In this document: one piece after another, positions 36,371 to 46,033 of the stretch | Numbering within the stretch: the first letter of the stretch is position 1 | Layout of the letters: every line of letters starts with the position of its first letter | Assembly: GCF_003369915.1 (NCBI RefSeq) | Contig: NC_046675.1 | Coordinates: forward strand, 13,392,001-13,456,000 | Origin: Drosophila miranda | Lineage: Eukaryota; Arthropoda; Insecta; Diptera; Drosophilidae | DNA: 64,000 nucleotides | Direction of reading: 5' to 3' | Notes under the pieces: model-generated | Databases searched by the model: none | What the model was told of the DNA's origin: nothing | The model's input: the letters and a program-made list of their open reading frames with translations, nothing else | Position numbers and translations under genes: made by a program

Positions 36371-36374
36371 ATAA

Positions 36375-36515
36375 AATATACCGTCCGACCCTCAGAAATA
36401 TACCGAAACATTCCGCCTCATTTTCAAAATATACCGCAAATATATTGACGAATTCAAGTTCTATTTTACATATTCCTCGTTTTTGATATTCCGACGAATA
36501 TTACTTGCTATATAG
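36375..36515 (-). repeat. Dispersed repeat, copy 3 (inverted relative to copy 1)
   Basis: Reads on the plus strand as CCGTCCGACCCTCAGAAATA through TCCTCGTTTTTGATATTCCG and ACGAATATTAC. This is the reverse complement of the 25835-25985 copy over its whole length with few differences, making it the best preserved pair in the window. Confidence 0.8.
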
Positions 36516-36516
36516 A

Positions 36517-36870
36517 ACATTTAACCATGCCATCATAATTTTATTCGATTAATGAATCATTTTTCTATTTAACTGGTGTATTCTTAATACTTGCTTTTAT
36601 TGCATTTTGCGTAAAAAGAGGTTTTAGCGAAATAAGTCAAACAAAAAACAAGTAGCGAAATAGGTCAATCAAAACAAACGAAAAAGGAAATTGCTCAATT
36701 TTGATATTCCATTGAATAATGCTGACTAACTAAATCTCTCAGCAATGCCCACATAGTTTTATCCCATTGGTGAATAATTTTTTCTACAAGATTGGATAGT
36801 TTTTAATCCTTGCTTTTATTGTATTTATTGTAAAAAAAGGTTTAAACGAAAAAGTTCAACAAAAAAAGAG
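36517..36870 (+). repeat. Imperfect direct duplication, period about 220 bp
   Basis: The block at 36517-36660 (GCCATCATAATTTTAT, AATCATTTTTCTA, CTTGCTTTTATTGCATTT, AAAAAGAGGTTTTAGCGAAA) recurs at about 36740-36870 (GCCCACATAGTTTTATC, AATAATTTTTTCTA, CTTGCTTTTATTGTATTT, AAAAAAGGTTTAAACGAAA). Old tandem duplication, no ORF. Confidence 0.6.
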
Positions 36871-38086
36871 TCGCTATATTTCGTGTAAGCCGTAGTATAT
36901 GCCTTTGTACAGCCTATTTTGTTAATTTTATATGAAAGTATAAATATTGATATGAAGATAAAACGTAACTAATAAAGACCTTTTCTCAAATTGCCACTTT
37001 TTAGACATATTCATGTACATATATGATGAGTGTTTTGTATATATATCTCGATCCTGATACCTATTCTTGGTCCCTACAAGAAGACAATAAGCTTTAAAAT
37101 ATCGTTGAAATATTGAAAATAATATTGAATAATATTAAAATATATTGAAAATAAATTGTTTTTGCCTGGGATGACAAACATATTCACAATTCTATAACAT
37201 CCATTTCCCCCAGGGTATGTGTGCATGGAATTAGCAACATGTTTGTGTAATTGCTGTCAATCGGGTAAAAGAGGTCCTTACCCGATTCAAGTTCGGATAT
37301 CGATACTATCGACTGGTTACGAGTGGTGCGCGCCAAATCGAACTTTTTTGAATGAGAGCGACTAGGATTTAAATGTTGTCAACCGGGCCATTACCGATTC
37401 AACAAATACGACGATTCTCTCACTTTTGATCTTCAGTCACTTTTCTTATTTATTATCATTTATCGATAGCCTGATATCGGTATAGACGGTGTGTCGTCAG
37501 TATTTTTGATTTATGGTTTTTGGTTACTTCAGTCACACTAACGAACAAAGAACCCTAACTGGGAATTTCATTTTCCCAATAGATAGGAAACTGTATTTTG
37601 TTTTTCTCAGCTGATAAGAAACGGTTTTGGAATTTTCGAAATTCTATTGCAGACAAGAAGTCTTTTTTCAATGGATTTATCGATGGTGACCCTCAGAAAT
37701 ATACCGAAATATACCATGTAATTTTTTAAATATACCAGCATCAAATGAAGAACGGACTTAGCCCACTTAACCCCCCCTTTATTTAAACAGGTCAACAACT
37801 TGAGTTACCCGCGAAAAAATGTACTGTTTGAAGAAAAAAGCTAAGAAAATACGCTGTTTTTTTATATTTTCTTGGTTTCATTAATAATACCATAACATTT
37901 TTTCAGTGGAGAGGTAAACATTAGTATTGCACCAACAACCTCAAATGTGAAATTCAAAACATTTAAAATTTAAATCCTTCAAGGAAGTTAATTTGTGTTT
38001 TAGCTGAGCCCGTCTGCTTTTTGAAAATTGAATTGAGACTAAGAATTTTGAGAGCTTACTTCGGCTAATCTTCTGCTTAACGACGC
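36871..38086. other. AT-rich intergenic region with TATCGATA sites
   Basis: No gene. It holds TATCGATA at 37298-37305 and 37461-37468, several further half sites, a short piece of the dispersed repeat at 37687-37742, and a pair of TGTCAAYCGGG..ACCGATTCAA boxes at about 37253 and 37376. Confidence 0.45.
37687..37742 (-). repeat. Dispersed repeat, tail fragment
   Basis: GACCCTCAGAAATATACCGA followed by AATATACC words, equal to the tail of copy 3. About 55 bp remain. Confidence 0.7.
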
Positions 38087-38326
38087 TTATTGTTTTTTTT
38101 GGCATTTCCACTCGTCCAACTTCTTCTTGTAGTTGATCATAGCAAGACAAGCTTGCGATTTCCAATTGTCTTTCTCCTTCTCGTCCATCCTTCTCCAGAT
38201 CTCGCCCCCAAGTTTGCCCATTTGGGGGACGGTGCAATTGGGGTGCTCCGTCTTTATTCGCTGGCGTCCTTGGACGTTCATCCACATCACATATGACGGA
38301 GCGGGACGTTTAGGTCGAGAAGCCAT
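38087..38326 (-). CDS. Small single-HMG-box protein
   Basis: Open frame of 79 residues starting MASRPKRPAPSYVMWM; the ATG at 38326 is preferred over the upstream one at 38344 because RPKRPxSxYxxW is the canonical start of an HMG box. The rest follows the fold: MGKLGGEIWRRMDEKEKDNW and YKKKLDEWK. It is almost nothing but the box, so it is probably a chromatin protein binding the DNA minor groove without sequence specificity. The size and the weak match to family consensus recall the testis HMG proteins tHMG1/tHMG2 of melanogaster, which I offer as a guess. The last codons lie in an A8 run; a one-base slip there would change the end to a basic NNKRR-type tail. Confidence 0.7.
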   Translation of the reverse strand: MASRPKRPAPSYVMWMNVQGRQRIKTEHPNCTVPQMGKLGGEIWRRMDEKEKDNWKSQACLAMINYKKKLDEWKCQKKQ

Positions 38327-38344
38327 GCTGATATTCAAGATCAA

Positions 38345-38874
38345 AAAGTGTTTGGCTTTAGCACATTTGGTGGGAGAAACGGAAAAATATATTATTAGTT
38401 TTGCAAACTACTAGCCTATTGTGAAATTGAAACCTAAAAAATTGTATTAGTTTTGTAACAAATAATTTGTTTGTCGAGGTTATAGATACTTACGTTATCT
38501 TTTACAATTTCAGAGAATGATAAGCAGCCTAATGTTTATCCAAAAAAGTACAAAATTATTAAAACTAAATTTTTGAAAAAAAAAGTTTGTGTGGAGTTTG
38601 CAGTGTTTGTTGAGATGTACATATGTATGTTGTGTTCCCAATGAACGCTGATGACATACTGAAAAAAATAGTGAAAATAATTTTCAAAGGCATCGGATAG
38701 TCATAGACACAGCCTACTTTTGAATAAAAACTAATCTATGAGTATCTGGCTGAAAATTCTCACAGTTCCGTTTTTCTGTTGTCAGTTTCGAAAATTTTTA
38801 TCGCAATCAGGTTGCCATTAAACAATAGAAATACATTTATTATGGATTTCAAATCTCTATTTTAAAAATTCATG
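38345..38874. other. Intergenic, nothing recognised
   Basis: AT-rich sequence between the HMG-box gene and the broken endonuclease copy, with no ORF or repeat that I can name. Confidence 0.5.
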
Positions 38875-39130
38875 TTAAATATGGATGGTTAGTGCGGACA
38901 AAATGCCTTGGATTGTAGCAGAATGTTTTTGGTATCCGTTGTTGTAGGAAAGCCTGCGATGGCTTAAGATTGTGTACTTCCACTTGGGAGCGGGGGCAAA
39001 TAGGTAAACTGATTGTATATTCCCATTCCTGGTGCCGGACAGATCGAGCACACCCATTGCACGGGTGTCAGCGTACCCAGCCCTCAATTAATTTCCAGTT
39101 ACTGCGGTCGGTTCTCTGGGTATTTAATTA
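38875..39130 (-). pseudogene. Broken partial copy of the neighbouring endonuclease gene
   Basis: Minus-strand translation gives RSNWKLIEGWVR in one frame and GVLDLSGTRNG..APAPKWKYTILSH plus YNNGYQKHSAT in another. These match RGNWKTIENWVR, GVLELHSS and NPIPKWIYKIVSH..TYNNAH of the intact gene at 39567-40788, in the same order and orientation. About 16 residues between WVR and GVL are deleted and the frame changes there. No copy of the DRGH active-site region was found, so this is a tandem duplicate reduced to its C-terminal third. Basal remnant; no product expected. Confidence 0.7.
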
Positions 39131-39566
39131 ATCATCTACTATAAAAAAAAAACTAATCATTTAGCTCCCTGCAGTACAAGATCACAGCAGAAACATTTTC
39201 TGGGGAATACCGTATACTGTGCGTCATTTAATTGGTCCCACCCAAAGGTTGCGACATTTCCCCTACAATCACAATCACACCTTGTGATCATACTATCTGT
39301 ATCATATCAAATTTATGTGGGTTATGTACAAACATATAGATTTCCTTTAGAAACAATAAAGATTATCTCACAGTAGCTTCTTTTTTGATCGAAGATTCCT
39401 ATGTGGTCAGAGCTGCTTACGTTTAATCTAGTACTCCTCAAGGAAGGGTATAGTTATACTTAGAATATATTGCTTTATTTAGCTCCTGGTACTTTCGGAG
39501 CTCTATAGCCATTCCAAATACAGTTAAAACACAGTTACAAACCAAAAGCTTTCACACTCCCAGGAT
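39131..39566. other. Spacer between endonuclease copy and gene
   Basis: AT-rich; holds the 3' UTR of the endonuclease gene. No ORF supported. Confidence 0.5.
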
Positions 39567-40788
39567 TCAGCAAATGCCCGTTAAACGTGGGAGATTTCTA
39601 GCAATAAAATCGTGTGGCTCGCAACAGAAGGTGTATCCTGCCGTCCCCTCGTTCCGTACATTAAGTCCTAAGTTTTGGCATGGCAATTCTCTGCAAACGT
39701 TCGACACGAATTGTCCAGTCGGCCGTGTGGTTGCATGTGCGTTGTTGTAGGTGAGGAAAACGAATTTGCGGCCTGATATGTGGCTTACAATTTTGTATAT
39801 CCACTTGGGAATGGGATTCTTATTGTTGTCCATCAAAAACATTGGTATGTCAGCGCGATAAGTGCTCGAATGCAACTCGAGCACCCCCAATACACCAGTG
39901 CAGACTTTTAGAGTATCGAAGTGTCTCTCAGACAACTGTCGGCGTACCCAGTTCTCGATGGTTTTCCAGTTCCCGCGGTTGATGGTTTTGAACTGTGGTA
40001 TCAAATTGATGTACTTGTTGGTCTGTCCTCTGCTTGCCTTAAAGGCAAAATCAAGGGATGGCGTCAGATGGCCCCGATCGAACATATTTGTGCTAAATGC
40101 AAAATAAGTCTGGTGTCCCAAGAGTGCATTGTATCTGGAAAAGATCTGAGTGTTCTGAAAGGATCCCGCAGCTGCTCCACTGATTATGCGGTCAGTATTA
40201 AAATGCATTGGACGCTCCACGGCTAGACAGAGGCGCAGATTAGTTGATATTTCCAGTTAATGGCCGTTGATCGAATCAAAACTTACCCGAGGTGCTGGTC
40301 TGGGCCATGTAAATGGTAAAATGCGCTTGAACTTTATCTGGATTGTAACAGCTTCTGTAGATCTCTAGAAATGCTAAATTTTCCAAACTATAGCCCACAC
40401 GATACATCTTGTAAGGGCAACTGGCATCGTTGACCTCTTCCACTTTTGGGGTTGTGGGCTTTTTACAACCAGCTGTGGCAAGTACTGGATGGAAGCCATT
40501 TGCAGTGCATGTGGAAATTACTATATCATTGTAATTGCAAATCGAGTGTACTTGTGCACTGTTAGGAACTACATCCTTACGAAAGAGATGATAGCTCAAA
40601 CCATCTCGTGTGGCAAAAACCCTATTAGTCTGCGATAGTTCATGTTGGCTAAGCACGCAATCAGCCCGAGCGTTTCCGAGTACTGCAAAGATAAAGGCTC
40701 TCAAACAAAATATATGTATGTACAATTTACAGAGCAACTTACAAACAAATAGACTAAGACTTAGAAAGAGACACCGCACGTAGATCAT
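39567..40788 (-). CDS. Secreted DNA/RNA non-specific endonuclease (EndoG/NUC superfamily)
   Basis: Exons 40788-40743, 40682-40287 and 40222-39567 agree in phase and give 365 residues. The start at 40788 (MIYVRCLFLSLSLFVLLGNA) gives a clean signal peptide. The catalytic block has NMFDRGHLTP (histidine about residue 199, DRGH form) and then NLIPQFKTINRGNWKTIE, with the metal-binding asparagine at about 229 and the conserved W and E. Insects carry many such secreted nucleases in gut, salivary gland and male reproductive tract; which tissue applies here is not visible. About ten cysteines suggest a disulfide-stabilised extracellular enzyme. All active-site residues appear intact. A broken partial copy lies 440 bp downstream. 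Confidence 0.9.
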
Positions 40789-42100
40789 CCTCACAGCTTG
40801 GGCTTAGAGCTACAACTGATGACCACTTGAGAGATTTTCTTTATTTACTACTCAATTTCTTGAACCTGATGATAACCTAAGTTTCGCGGAAGTTCACAAA
40901 TCAGTGTTTTTATTAGTGGGAAATTCTTTACTCGGTTTCAAGCAAGGCACTTTGGGTCAAAAAGCTTTTCCTTGTACGAATAAAACTCCTCCGTTTTTAG
41001 GTTTTGGTTTAGTGTTTTATTTTTAGTTTAGTGGGAGAAACGCTGTTCCGCTTTCGACGACGTTGTGGACTGCGACTAGCAAGAAAAGTTCGAAGCAATG
41101 GAATATAATGAGTGTAGGTGTATGCACTGAGAGCGTAATTAGAATGAGCGCGATAATAGAGTGTTTAAGAGAATTCGGATACAAGATACAATAAGAGGTT
41201 ATTGAAATGTCTTAAGAGCTATTGACGTCACAAAACGCAATGACTCAGTCCGAGTGTAAACAGGTGGTCGTTTCAAGTTTTAAGCGAGATTGGATATAAT
41301 GCTTCTCTTGTTTGTCGTTTAGAAAATATTCCAGTGAGCTAATCGAAAAAAGATTTTAGCTAGATTTTGAACAAGAGAAATCTAAGTTACATAATGTTTT
41401 GAAGACTGTAGTAAATGCAGGAAATGTATTGGAACTTAGAATAACGAGAATCTGCAAGCAATATAGATCATAGCTGCGGTATTTTTCTAAAAACTTAAGA
41501 GCTGATATCTAAGCATGATCCAAATACGCTGTTACATTGAGTCCAAATTCCAGGAGATATTACGTGTTATTCAAACGGGACTTAAAATTAAATGATAGGA
41601 ATTCTTTCTCGTTATTGGTCATCGGACCTAACATATGATGCGAAAGGTGCAGCTGTAAGGATCATCGCAGTTTGTATTAAATTTTGTTTGTTTTTTTTCC
41701 TAAATTAAAATATTTGGAAAAATATTCATATTGCTAAAAAAAACTTCTTTAAATTTTTCTACATCTTCCTGTAAGCTCCAATTTATATTATATTCAATAC
41801 TTTAGGAGGTATAGGTATTCTTCTGATATATTAATCATTTCACACACTTTGCGATATCGGTGTATTGTGGGCCTTTCAGAGGCACTGACAGCGTCTTCGA
41901 ATCGATCAAAAAGATTTCCCATTTTAATAAGCAGACAAAGGGAAAATACGGTCATAATCATGCTGTAAAGATATGAGAAAAACTAAAACGCAGAGACATA
42001 TGTAAATACCTATTTATTTACCAGCATGTAGAATCAAAACAGATTAAATCAAATCAAATTGGTTCGAATCAGATCAAATCACAAAAATGCTATAGCCAGA
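40789..42100. other. Intergenic region
   Basis: No coding signal. It separates the minus-strand endonuclease from plus-strand ORF remnants; promoters of both presumably lie here. Confidence 0.5.
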
Positions 42101-42600
42101 ATGAAGAAGAAAGTTACTTCCAATTCTTTCTTATGGGTCTTGTATATTTGCGGCATCATACATGGTGTCTGGACTATTGATTATAATTGGAGATTCGAAA
42201 GTGAGCTAACAATTTCTCCGTTCCAGTAAATATTCAAACATTTTACTCTACAGAATAAGAAAATCGAGTGGTTTTTTGATATGGATATTGATTCCTTGTA
42301 TCTGATTCAGTTGTGCATTTCATTGTTTTGCGCAGAGTTTGCAAATATTACCGTGCGCGCTGGCGATGATCCTCTTCTTCGAAATTCTTCGTCTTCAGAG
42401 TTCTGGTATGGCTACCTCCGGTTTCAAGAATATCTGCTTCATGTTCCGAATTGTCACTTTTATTCCTCAACAAGGAGTAACTTCAACTCAAATGTAATTA
42501 AACAACCCCGACAATGGTCATGCGATCATATTCCTCAGCGACAATCTGCTGGGCATGCATTTTTTACCCACACAAGAAGTCTCTAGACACAAATACAAGT
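42101..42600 (+). pseudogene. Possible decayed secreted serine-protease homologue
   Basis: An ATG at 42101 opens a signal-like sequence (MKKKVTSNSFLWVLYICGII) with a GT donor at 42201. After a 60-80 bp intron candidate, an open stretch reads CAEFANITVRAGDDPLLRN, recalling the VRAG segment after the catalytic histidine in trypsin-like proteins. A shifted frame reads NNPDNGHAIIFLSDNLLGMH, recalling the NDIALLFLSxPL segment around the catalytic aspartate. No histidine, aspartate or serine active-site context is intact and the frames disagree, so it is either a degraded protease-like gene or a chance likeness. Weakly supported. Confidence 0.3.
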
Positions 42601-42851
42601 ACTCTCTCATGTGAGCACACTCTCTCCCTCTCAGAAATGTTTGTATCTTTCAATAAACGAATTGATAAATCGGTAATAAAGATACTTTCAAAGCTACAAG
42701 TTGTGCAAGTACTGCAAGTCGGAGTTGAGTGTAGCCGGAGATTCATTTGACACGGCCTTTGGAAGTGAAACACCCAGCTTCTCTCGATACAATTGAACGG
42801 CAGGGAAGTGGAATTACTGAAGCCAGTTATTTTGCCGCCACAATATCGTAT

Positions 42852-43080
42852 AAACGATGGTGGGCACATAGGTGTCCTCGGGCACGCAAGAGGTATTCCG
42901 TAGGGGGCCTTCTAAAATTAAACGAAGAGTTGAATAAATTAAATAAATAAGTAATAGCTTAATAACTTTACCTGGCTGGGTAAGAGGCGGGGATCGCGGC
43001 ATAGAAGTTTGTGGCCAATCGATGCGTGACACTGCTTGACGCTTCGAGCACCGACAACTGGCAGCGAAACCGAATTTTAA
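42852..43080 (-). repeat. Unrecognised exon pair, copy 1
   Basis: On the minus strand, an exon ending HRLATNFYAAIPASYPA(R) is followed by a GTAAAG donor, a roughly 55-bp intron and a TTTAATTTTAG acceptor. The downstream part holds NTSCVPEDTYVPTIV. Copy 2 at 43602-43845 has the same structure. The amino acid changes between copies are mostly conservative in this frame only, so it was once protein-coding. The frame after the intron needs a one-base adjustment in this copy. Family not recognised. Confidence 0.5.
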
Positions 43081-43413
43081 CAAACGACCGCTGGGGGCGC
43101 CCCAGTGACAAACAAAGTAATTATTAGTTACTTTTTAAATCAGCTTGGAAAAGTCCATCGATCCACCGCACCCATATTTTGAAGTGGTCCTTGTGCCAAA
43201 GGTAGAATCATTGCGTCCCCGCAACGATCCTCCTCCTCGGAGCGTACTTCAACGTCCGCAACGATTTCAAAAAGCGGTTAGCGGAGGCCGTTTACAAAAT
43301 ACAGATTTCCCCTTCAGGTGTCGCTTTTGATAATTACATACAAATGTAGTTAATATGTAGCGAATGTGTAGATATCGTGTAGTTACCATTCAAGGAAATG
43401 AATTTTTTTTTAT
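43081..43413. other. Spacer with unresolved ORF
   Basis: A 61-codon plus-strand ORF at 43145-43330 (MEKSIDPPHPYFEVV..) lacks family similarity or splice context. Treated as chance. Confidence 0.35.
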
Positions 43414-43566
43414 TATACCCGATACTCAAAATGAGTATTGGGGTATATTAGATTTGTGGTGAAAATGTTTGTAACGTCCAGAAGGAATCGTTTCCGACCC
43501 CATAAAGTATATATATTCTTGATCAGCATCAATAGCCGAGTCGATTGAGCCCTGTCTGTCTGTCGC
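43414..43566 (+). mobile_element. DINE-1/INE-1-like Helitron 5' portion
   Basis: Starts TATACCCGATACTC and contains the family's well-known words TTTCCGACCCCATAAAGTAT and TATTCTTGATCAGCATCAAT, then AGCCGAGTCGATTGAGCC and TCTGTCTGTC. DINE-1 is a non-autonomous Helitron relative abundant in Drosophila. The element is cut off at about 43566, where copy 2 of the unrecognised exon pair begins. Identification is from memory of the consensus. Confidence 0.8.
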
Positions 43567-43601
43567 CGATGGGCGCACGGCAGACCAGAAGGGTGAAGCC
43601 C

Positions 43602-43845
43602 AAACGATGGTGGGCATATCGGGGTCCGCGGGCACGCAAGATGTATTCCTGGCCACCATAGGGCGTGACCGGCTAAAATGAAAGGAAGAGATAAATAAAG
43701 TAAATGATTAAATAATAAGTTAATAACTTTACCTGGCGGGGTAAGAGGAGAGGATCGCTGCATAGTAGTTTGTAGCCAGAGAGGGTCTCGGCCAATAGAG
43801 CTGAAGGAAATACAAAAATAAAAGAAGACGAATCAAGAAAAATTA
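43602..43845 (-). repeat. Unrecognised exon pair, copy 2
   Basis: The minus strand has acceptor TTCCTTCAG at about 43803, then exon LYWPRPSLATNYYAAILSSY, donor GTAAAG, an intron of about 60 bp, acceptor TTTCATTTTAG, and exon R(S)RPMVARNTSCVPADPDM running to MPTIVWASPFWS. It stays open across the junction, unlike copy 1. The 3' end runs into the DINE-1 piece at 43566. Nucleotide match to copy 1 covers about 170 bp, including the intron, so this is a DNA-level duplication. No known domain. Confidence 0.5.
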
Positions 43846-43979
43846 GTCAATTAGCTTCATCAAAATCGGAATCCGAAAAAGGACTAAGTAGGTAACTAGA
43901 AACTAATCAAAAGTTTAAGCAAAATACACCCTATCTCTACACCCTATCAAATTTCTTAGATAGTCATATTGTTCCAGCG

Positions 43980-44390
43980 ATGTCCACACTTCCTAGAGGG
44001 TTTGGCCGCTTCCTCCCTCCGGGGTTGGAACTCAACAACGAACTGAGCCAGCAGATAGCTGTATTCGATGCCATGACCATTGAGCGAGAGGAGCTAGATC
44101 GCGATATCACTCTATTGCGCAAGCAGCAGGCTGATACTGAAGATCGTCTGGCCGAGGACCTGGCCGAGGACGAGTTCCAGAGTATCCTGAGTGGACAGCA
44201 AGTCATGGAGCAGAGTTATACAGACCTCAAAAATATTTGTAATCAACAAATTGGATGCATTGTCGATAAGTTGGCTGCTAAATATGAGCGTATTGTGTAC
44301 CTCGATAGCGACCTAAGTAAGCTTAAGCAATCTATCGAGAAGGGTGTTGCTGAGGCCAATGCGCGGTTGACAGCAGCGGCGTCCATCTGA
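43980..44390 (+). CDS. Small coiled-coil protein of unknown function
   Basis: Single open frame of 136 residues, MSTLPRGFGRFLPPGLEL at the start. From about residue 20 to 125 it is nearly all helix-forming with heptad-like leucines (ELSQQIAVFDAMTIEREEL, LRKQQADTEDRLAEDLAEDE, CIVDKLAAKYERIVYLDSDL). Codon use is like a real fly gene and there are no frame breaks. The size and layout fit a small subunit of a coiled-coil complex (kinetochore, BLOC/BORC or tether type), but I recognise no family. It lies between two DINE-1-like pieces in the same orientation. A splice junction may follow: the stop at 44388-44390 is soon followed by a GTGAGT donor at about 44406, so a 3' UTR intron is possible. Confidence 0.65.
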   Translation: MSTLPRGFGRFLPPGLELNNELSQQIAVFDAMTIEREELDRDITLLRKQQADTEDRLAEDLAEDEFQSILSGQQVMEQSYTDLKNICNQQIGCIVDKLAAKYERIVYLDSDLSKLKQSIEKGVAEANARLTAAASI

Positions 44391-44944
44391 TTTAATGGAG
44401 AAATAGTGAGTACGGAAACCTTCCTTTCGTTTCTTTTTACGTAAATTTTTAAATTTTTTCTTTAGTTAAACCAAATATACATATCTGTGCGCGATAGGCC
44501 AGAAAAGCTGCCTCGTGAGTAAATTCTGTGATCTTCTCAGCCTTTACTTGAAAATCTATGCATTATTCCCAGCAGCAATTAACCAGCAATTCGGACCACA
44601 ATTTATGGAGGACAGGTCATATTCAGTTTCTTGTTAAATATATACTTGATTTAATTGATACCACCGATGGCGTCACAAAAAATAAACAAATAACTGCAGT
44701 TTGGATTTGAATCCTTTATTCAAATGATATCTGCCACCAATTCTTGGCTCCATTTTCCCTGGTCCACTCAAATCGAATTTAATGTGAAGGAAGTTTACGT
44801 TCTCTCCCGAGAACTTTTATTTGATTTTAACTTTTATTTTTTTTTTGAGAGCTGGATAAGTACGTCCGTACTGTTCAGATACCACGAGGACAGAGAGAGC
44901 TGCTTCTCCCGGAAATCAAGGCCTCATCCAATCTTTCTTCCCTT
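44391..44944. other. 3' region of the coiled-coil gene
   Basis: Probable 3' UTR, possibly with an intron (GTGAGT at about 44406, TTCTTTAG at about 44457-44464). AATAAA-type words near 44681. No further coding signal. Confidence 0.45.
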
Positions 44945-45240
44945 TTTTATACCCGATACAGAATCATAGAGAATGATCCATATCTATCCGGTTGCTGAAT
45001 CTGGATCAGATCGGATAATTTGTATAGCCAAAAGCAAGAAATCAATTTGCAGTGGCTACGCAGCGCCCGACGTCACGCTTAGACTGATTTTCTGTCTCTC
45101 TCGCACGCATTCTTTGTCGTGTCGTTTAATATTCGCGGCGTCTGCCGGAGGAAAGCCATACTGACTAAGAATCGGGTATAAATGTAGAGTTGCTGTGTCC
45201 GCAGCAACTCACAACGTTCCCCCTCGTTTTATAATCCAGA
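44945..45240 (+). mobile_element. DINE-1/INE-1-like Helitron 3' portion
   Basis: Begins TTATACCCGATACAGAATCA and carries GCAGCGCCCGACGTCACGCT, GTCTCTCTCGCACGCA and GCGGCGTCTGCCGGAGGA, all words of the 3' half of DINE-1. Near the end a 7-bp hairpin, GTTGCTG (45189-45195) and CAGCAAC (45202-45208), fits the Helitron terminal stem-loop. The end GTTCCCCCTCGTTTT is also the family's. A short internal deletion copy, or the other end of the element at 43414. Confidence 0.75.
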
Positions 45241-45290
45241 AAGGATGAGAACACTTTAAATTAGTCTTAGCCAATAGAATAAAATTATGT

Positions 45291-45350
45291 GTTTAGGAAT
45301 GAGCGCCTTAGCTATTTAGTAATATTCAACCGAATATCAAAATCGATAAC
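45291..45350 (+). repeat. Dispersed repeat, copy 4 (head portion)
   Basis: GTTTAGGAATGAGCGCCTTA then TTAGTAATATTCAACCGAAT, a diverged version of the head seen at 25835 and 27757. Confidence 0.6.
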
Positions 45351-45650
45351 TATTTAATTTTATTATTTATTCAATTCAAACAAATGCATATATATATGTA
45401 CCTTATAGACTATGTCGTCTGAAGACACTTAGCTGCAATAACGAAATAACGATTTGATTATTTAAAATAATAATAATAGGTGAAGGGCTCCATCGTAGTC
45501 AAATCTTAAACCAGGACCACGTTGCTGGACCATGCTGCTCGCTCCAATCATCAACGCGCTCGGACATCTTCTCACTCATATGATGGCGTCAATTTTCCCG
45601 TTGCGTATGAATTTGGTCGAGGACGCGGGCAGCACTGACTCATAGTATTT

Positions 45651-45790
45651 GTTTAGGACTGAGGGTCCTTAAAAGTTAGTAATATTCAATCGAAAATCAA
45701 AGTCGAGGAATATGATGGAATATATGAATAAAAAATAATTCGTCAGCATGTTTACAATATATTGTTATATTATATATTAAACTAAAAAAT
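45651..45790 (+). repeat. Dispersed repeat, copy 5
   Basis: GTTTAGGACTGAGGGTCCTT, AATATTCAATCGAAAATCAA and AGTCGAGGAATATGATGG match the other heads; an AT-rich, decayed tail follows. Confidence 0.65.
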
Positions 45791-46033
45791 ATACAATAAA
45801 TACTCGTAATTGTGTGTAACAATAACAGTGCCCTGCCAGTGAATTTTTCACCATTTTATAATTGTTTTGCTGACGATATCATTTGAGCATATCGCCAAGT
45901 GCAGTATCTTCCTTTTGATAATTTTAATTGTTTGATTGATATAGTTTATTCATTCGATTTTTATGTTATATGTTATATATGTTATATTACTTATATGTAA
46001 TATGTACTCTTATGTTTATTTGAAAGACTGGCA

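Larger units (their letters stand above)
45241..46033. other. Repeat-rich intergenic region
   Basis: Holds two more copies of the dispersed repeat head. No gene supported; the rest is AT-rich. Confidence 0.5.

Noticed and set aside
42690-42812. Plus-strand frame SYKLCKYCKSELSVAGDSF with a CKYC pair
   Set aside because: Only one cysteine pair, no second half of a zinc finger, and no clear splice or start context.
43145-43330. 61-codon plus-strand ORF starting MEKSIDPPHPYFEVV
   Set aside because: No splice sites, family match or conserved copy; length is within chance expectation.
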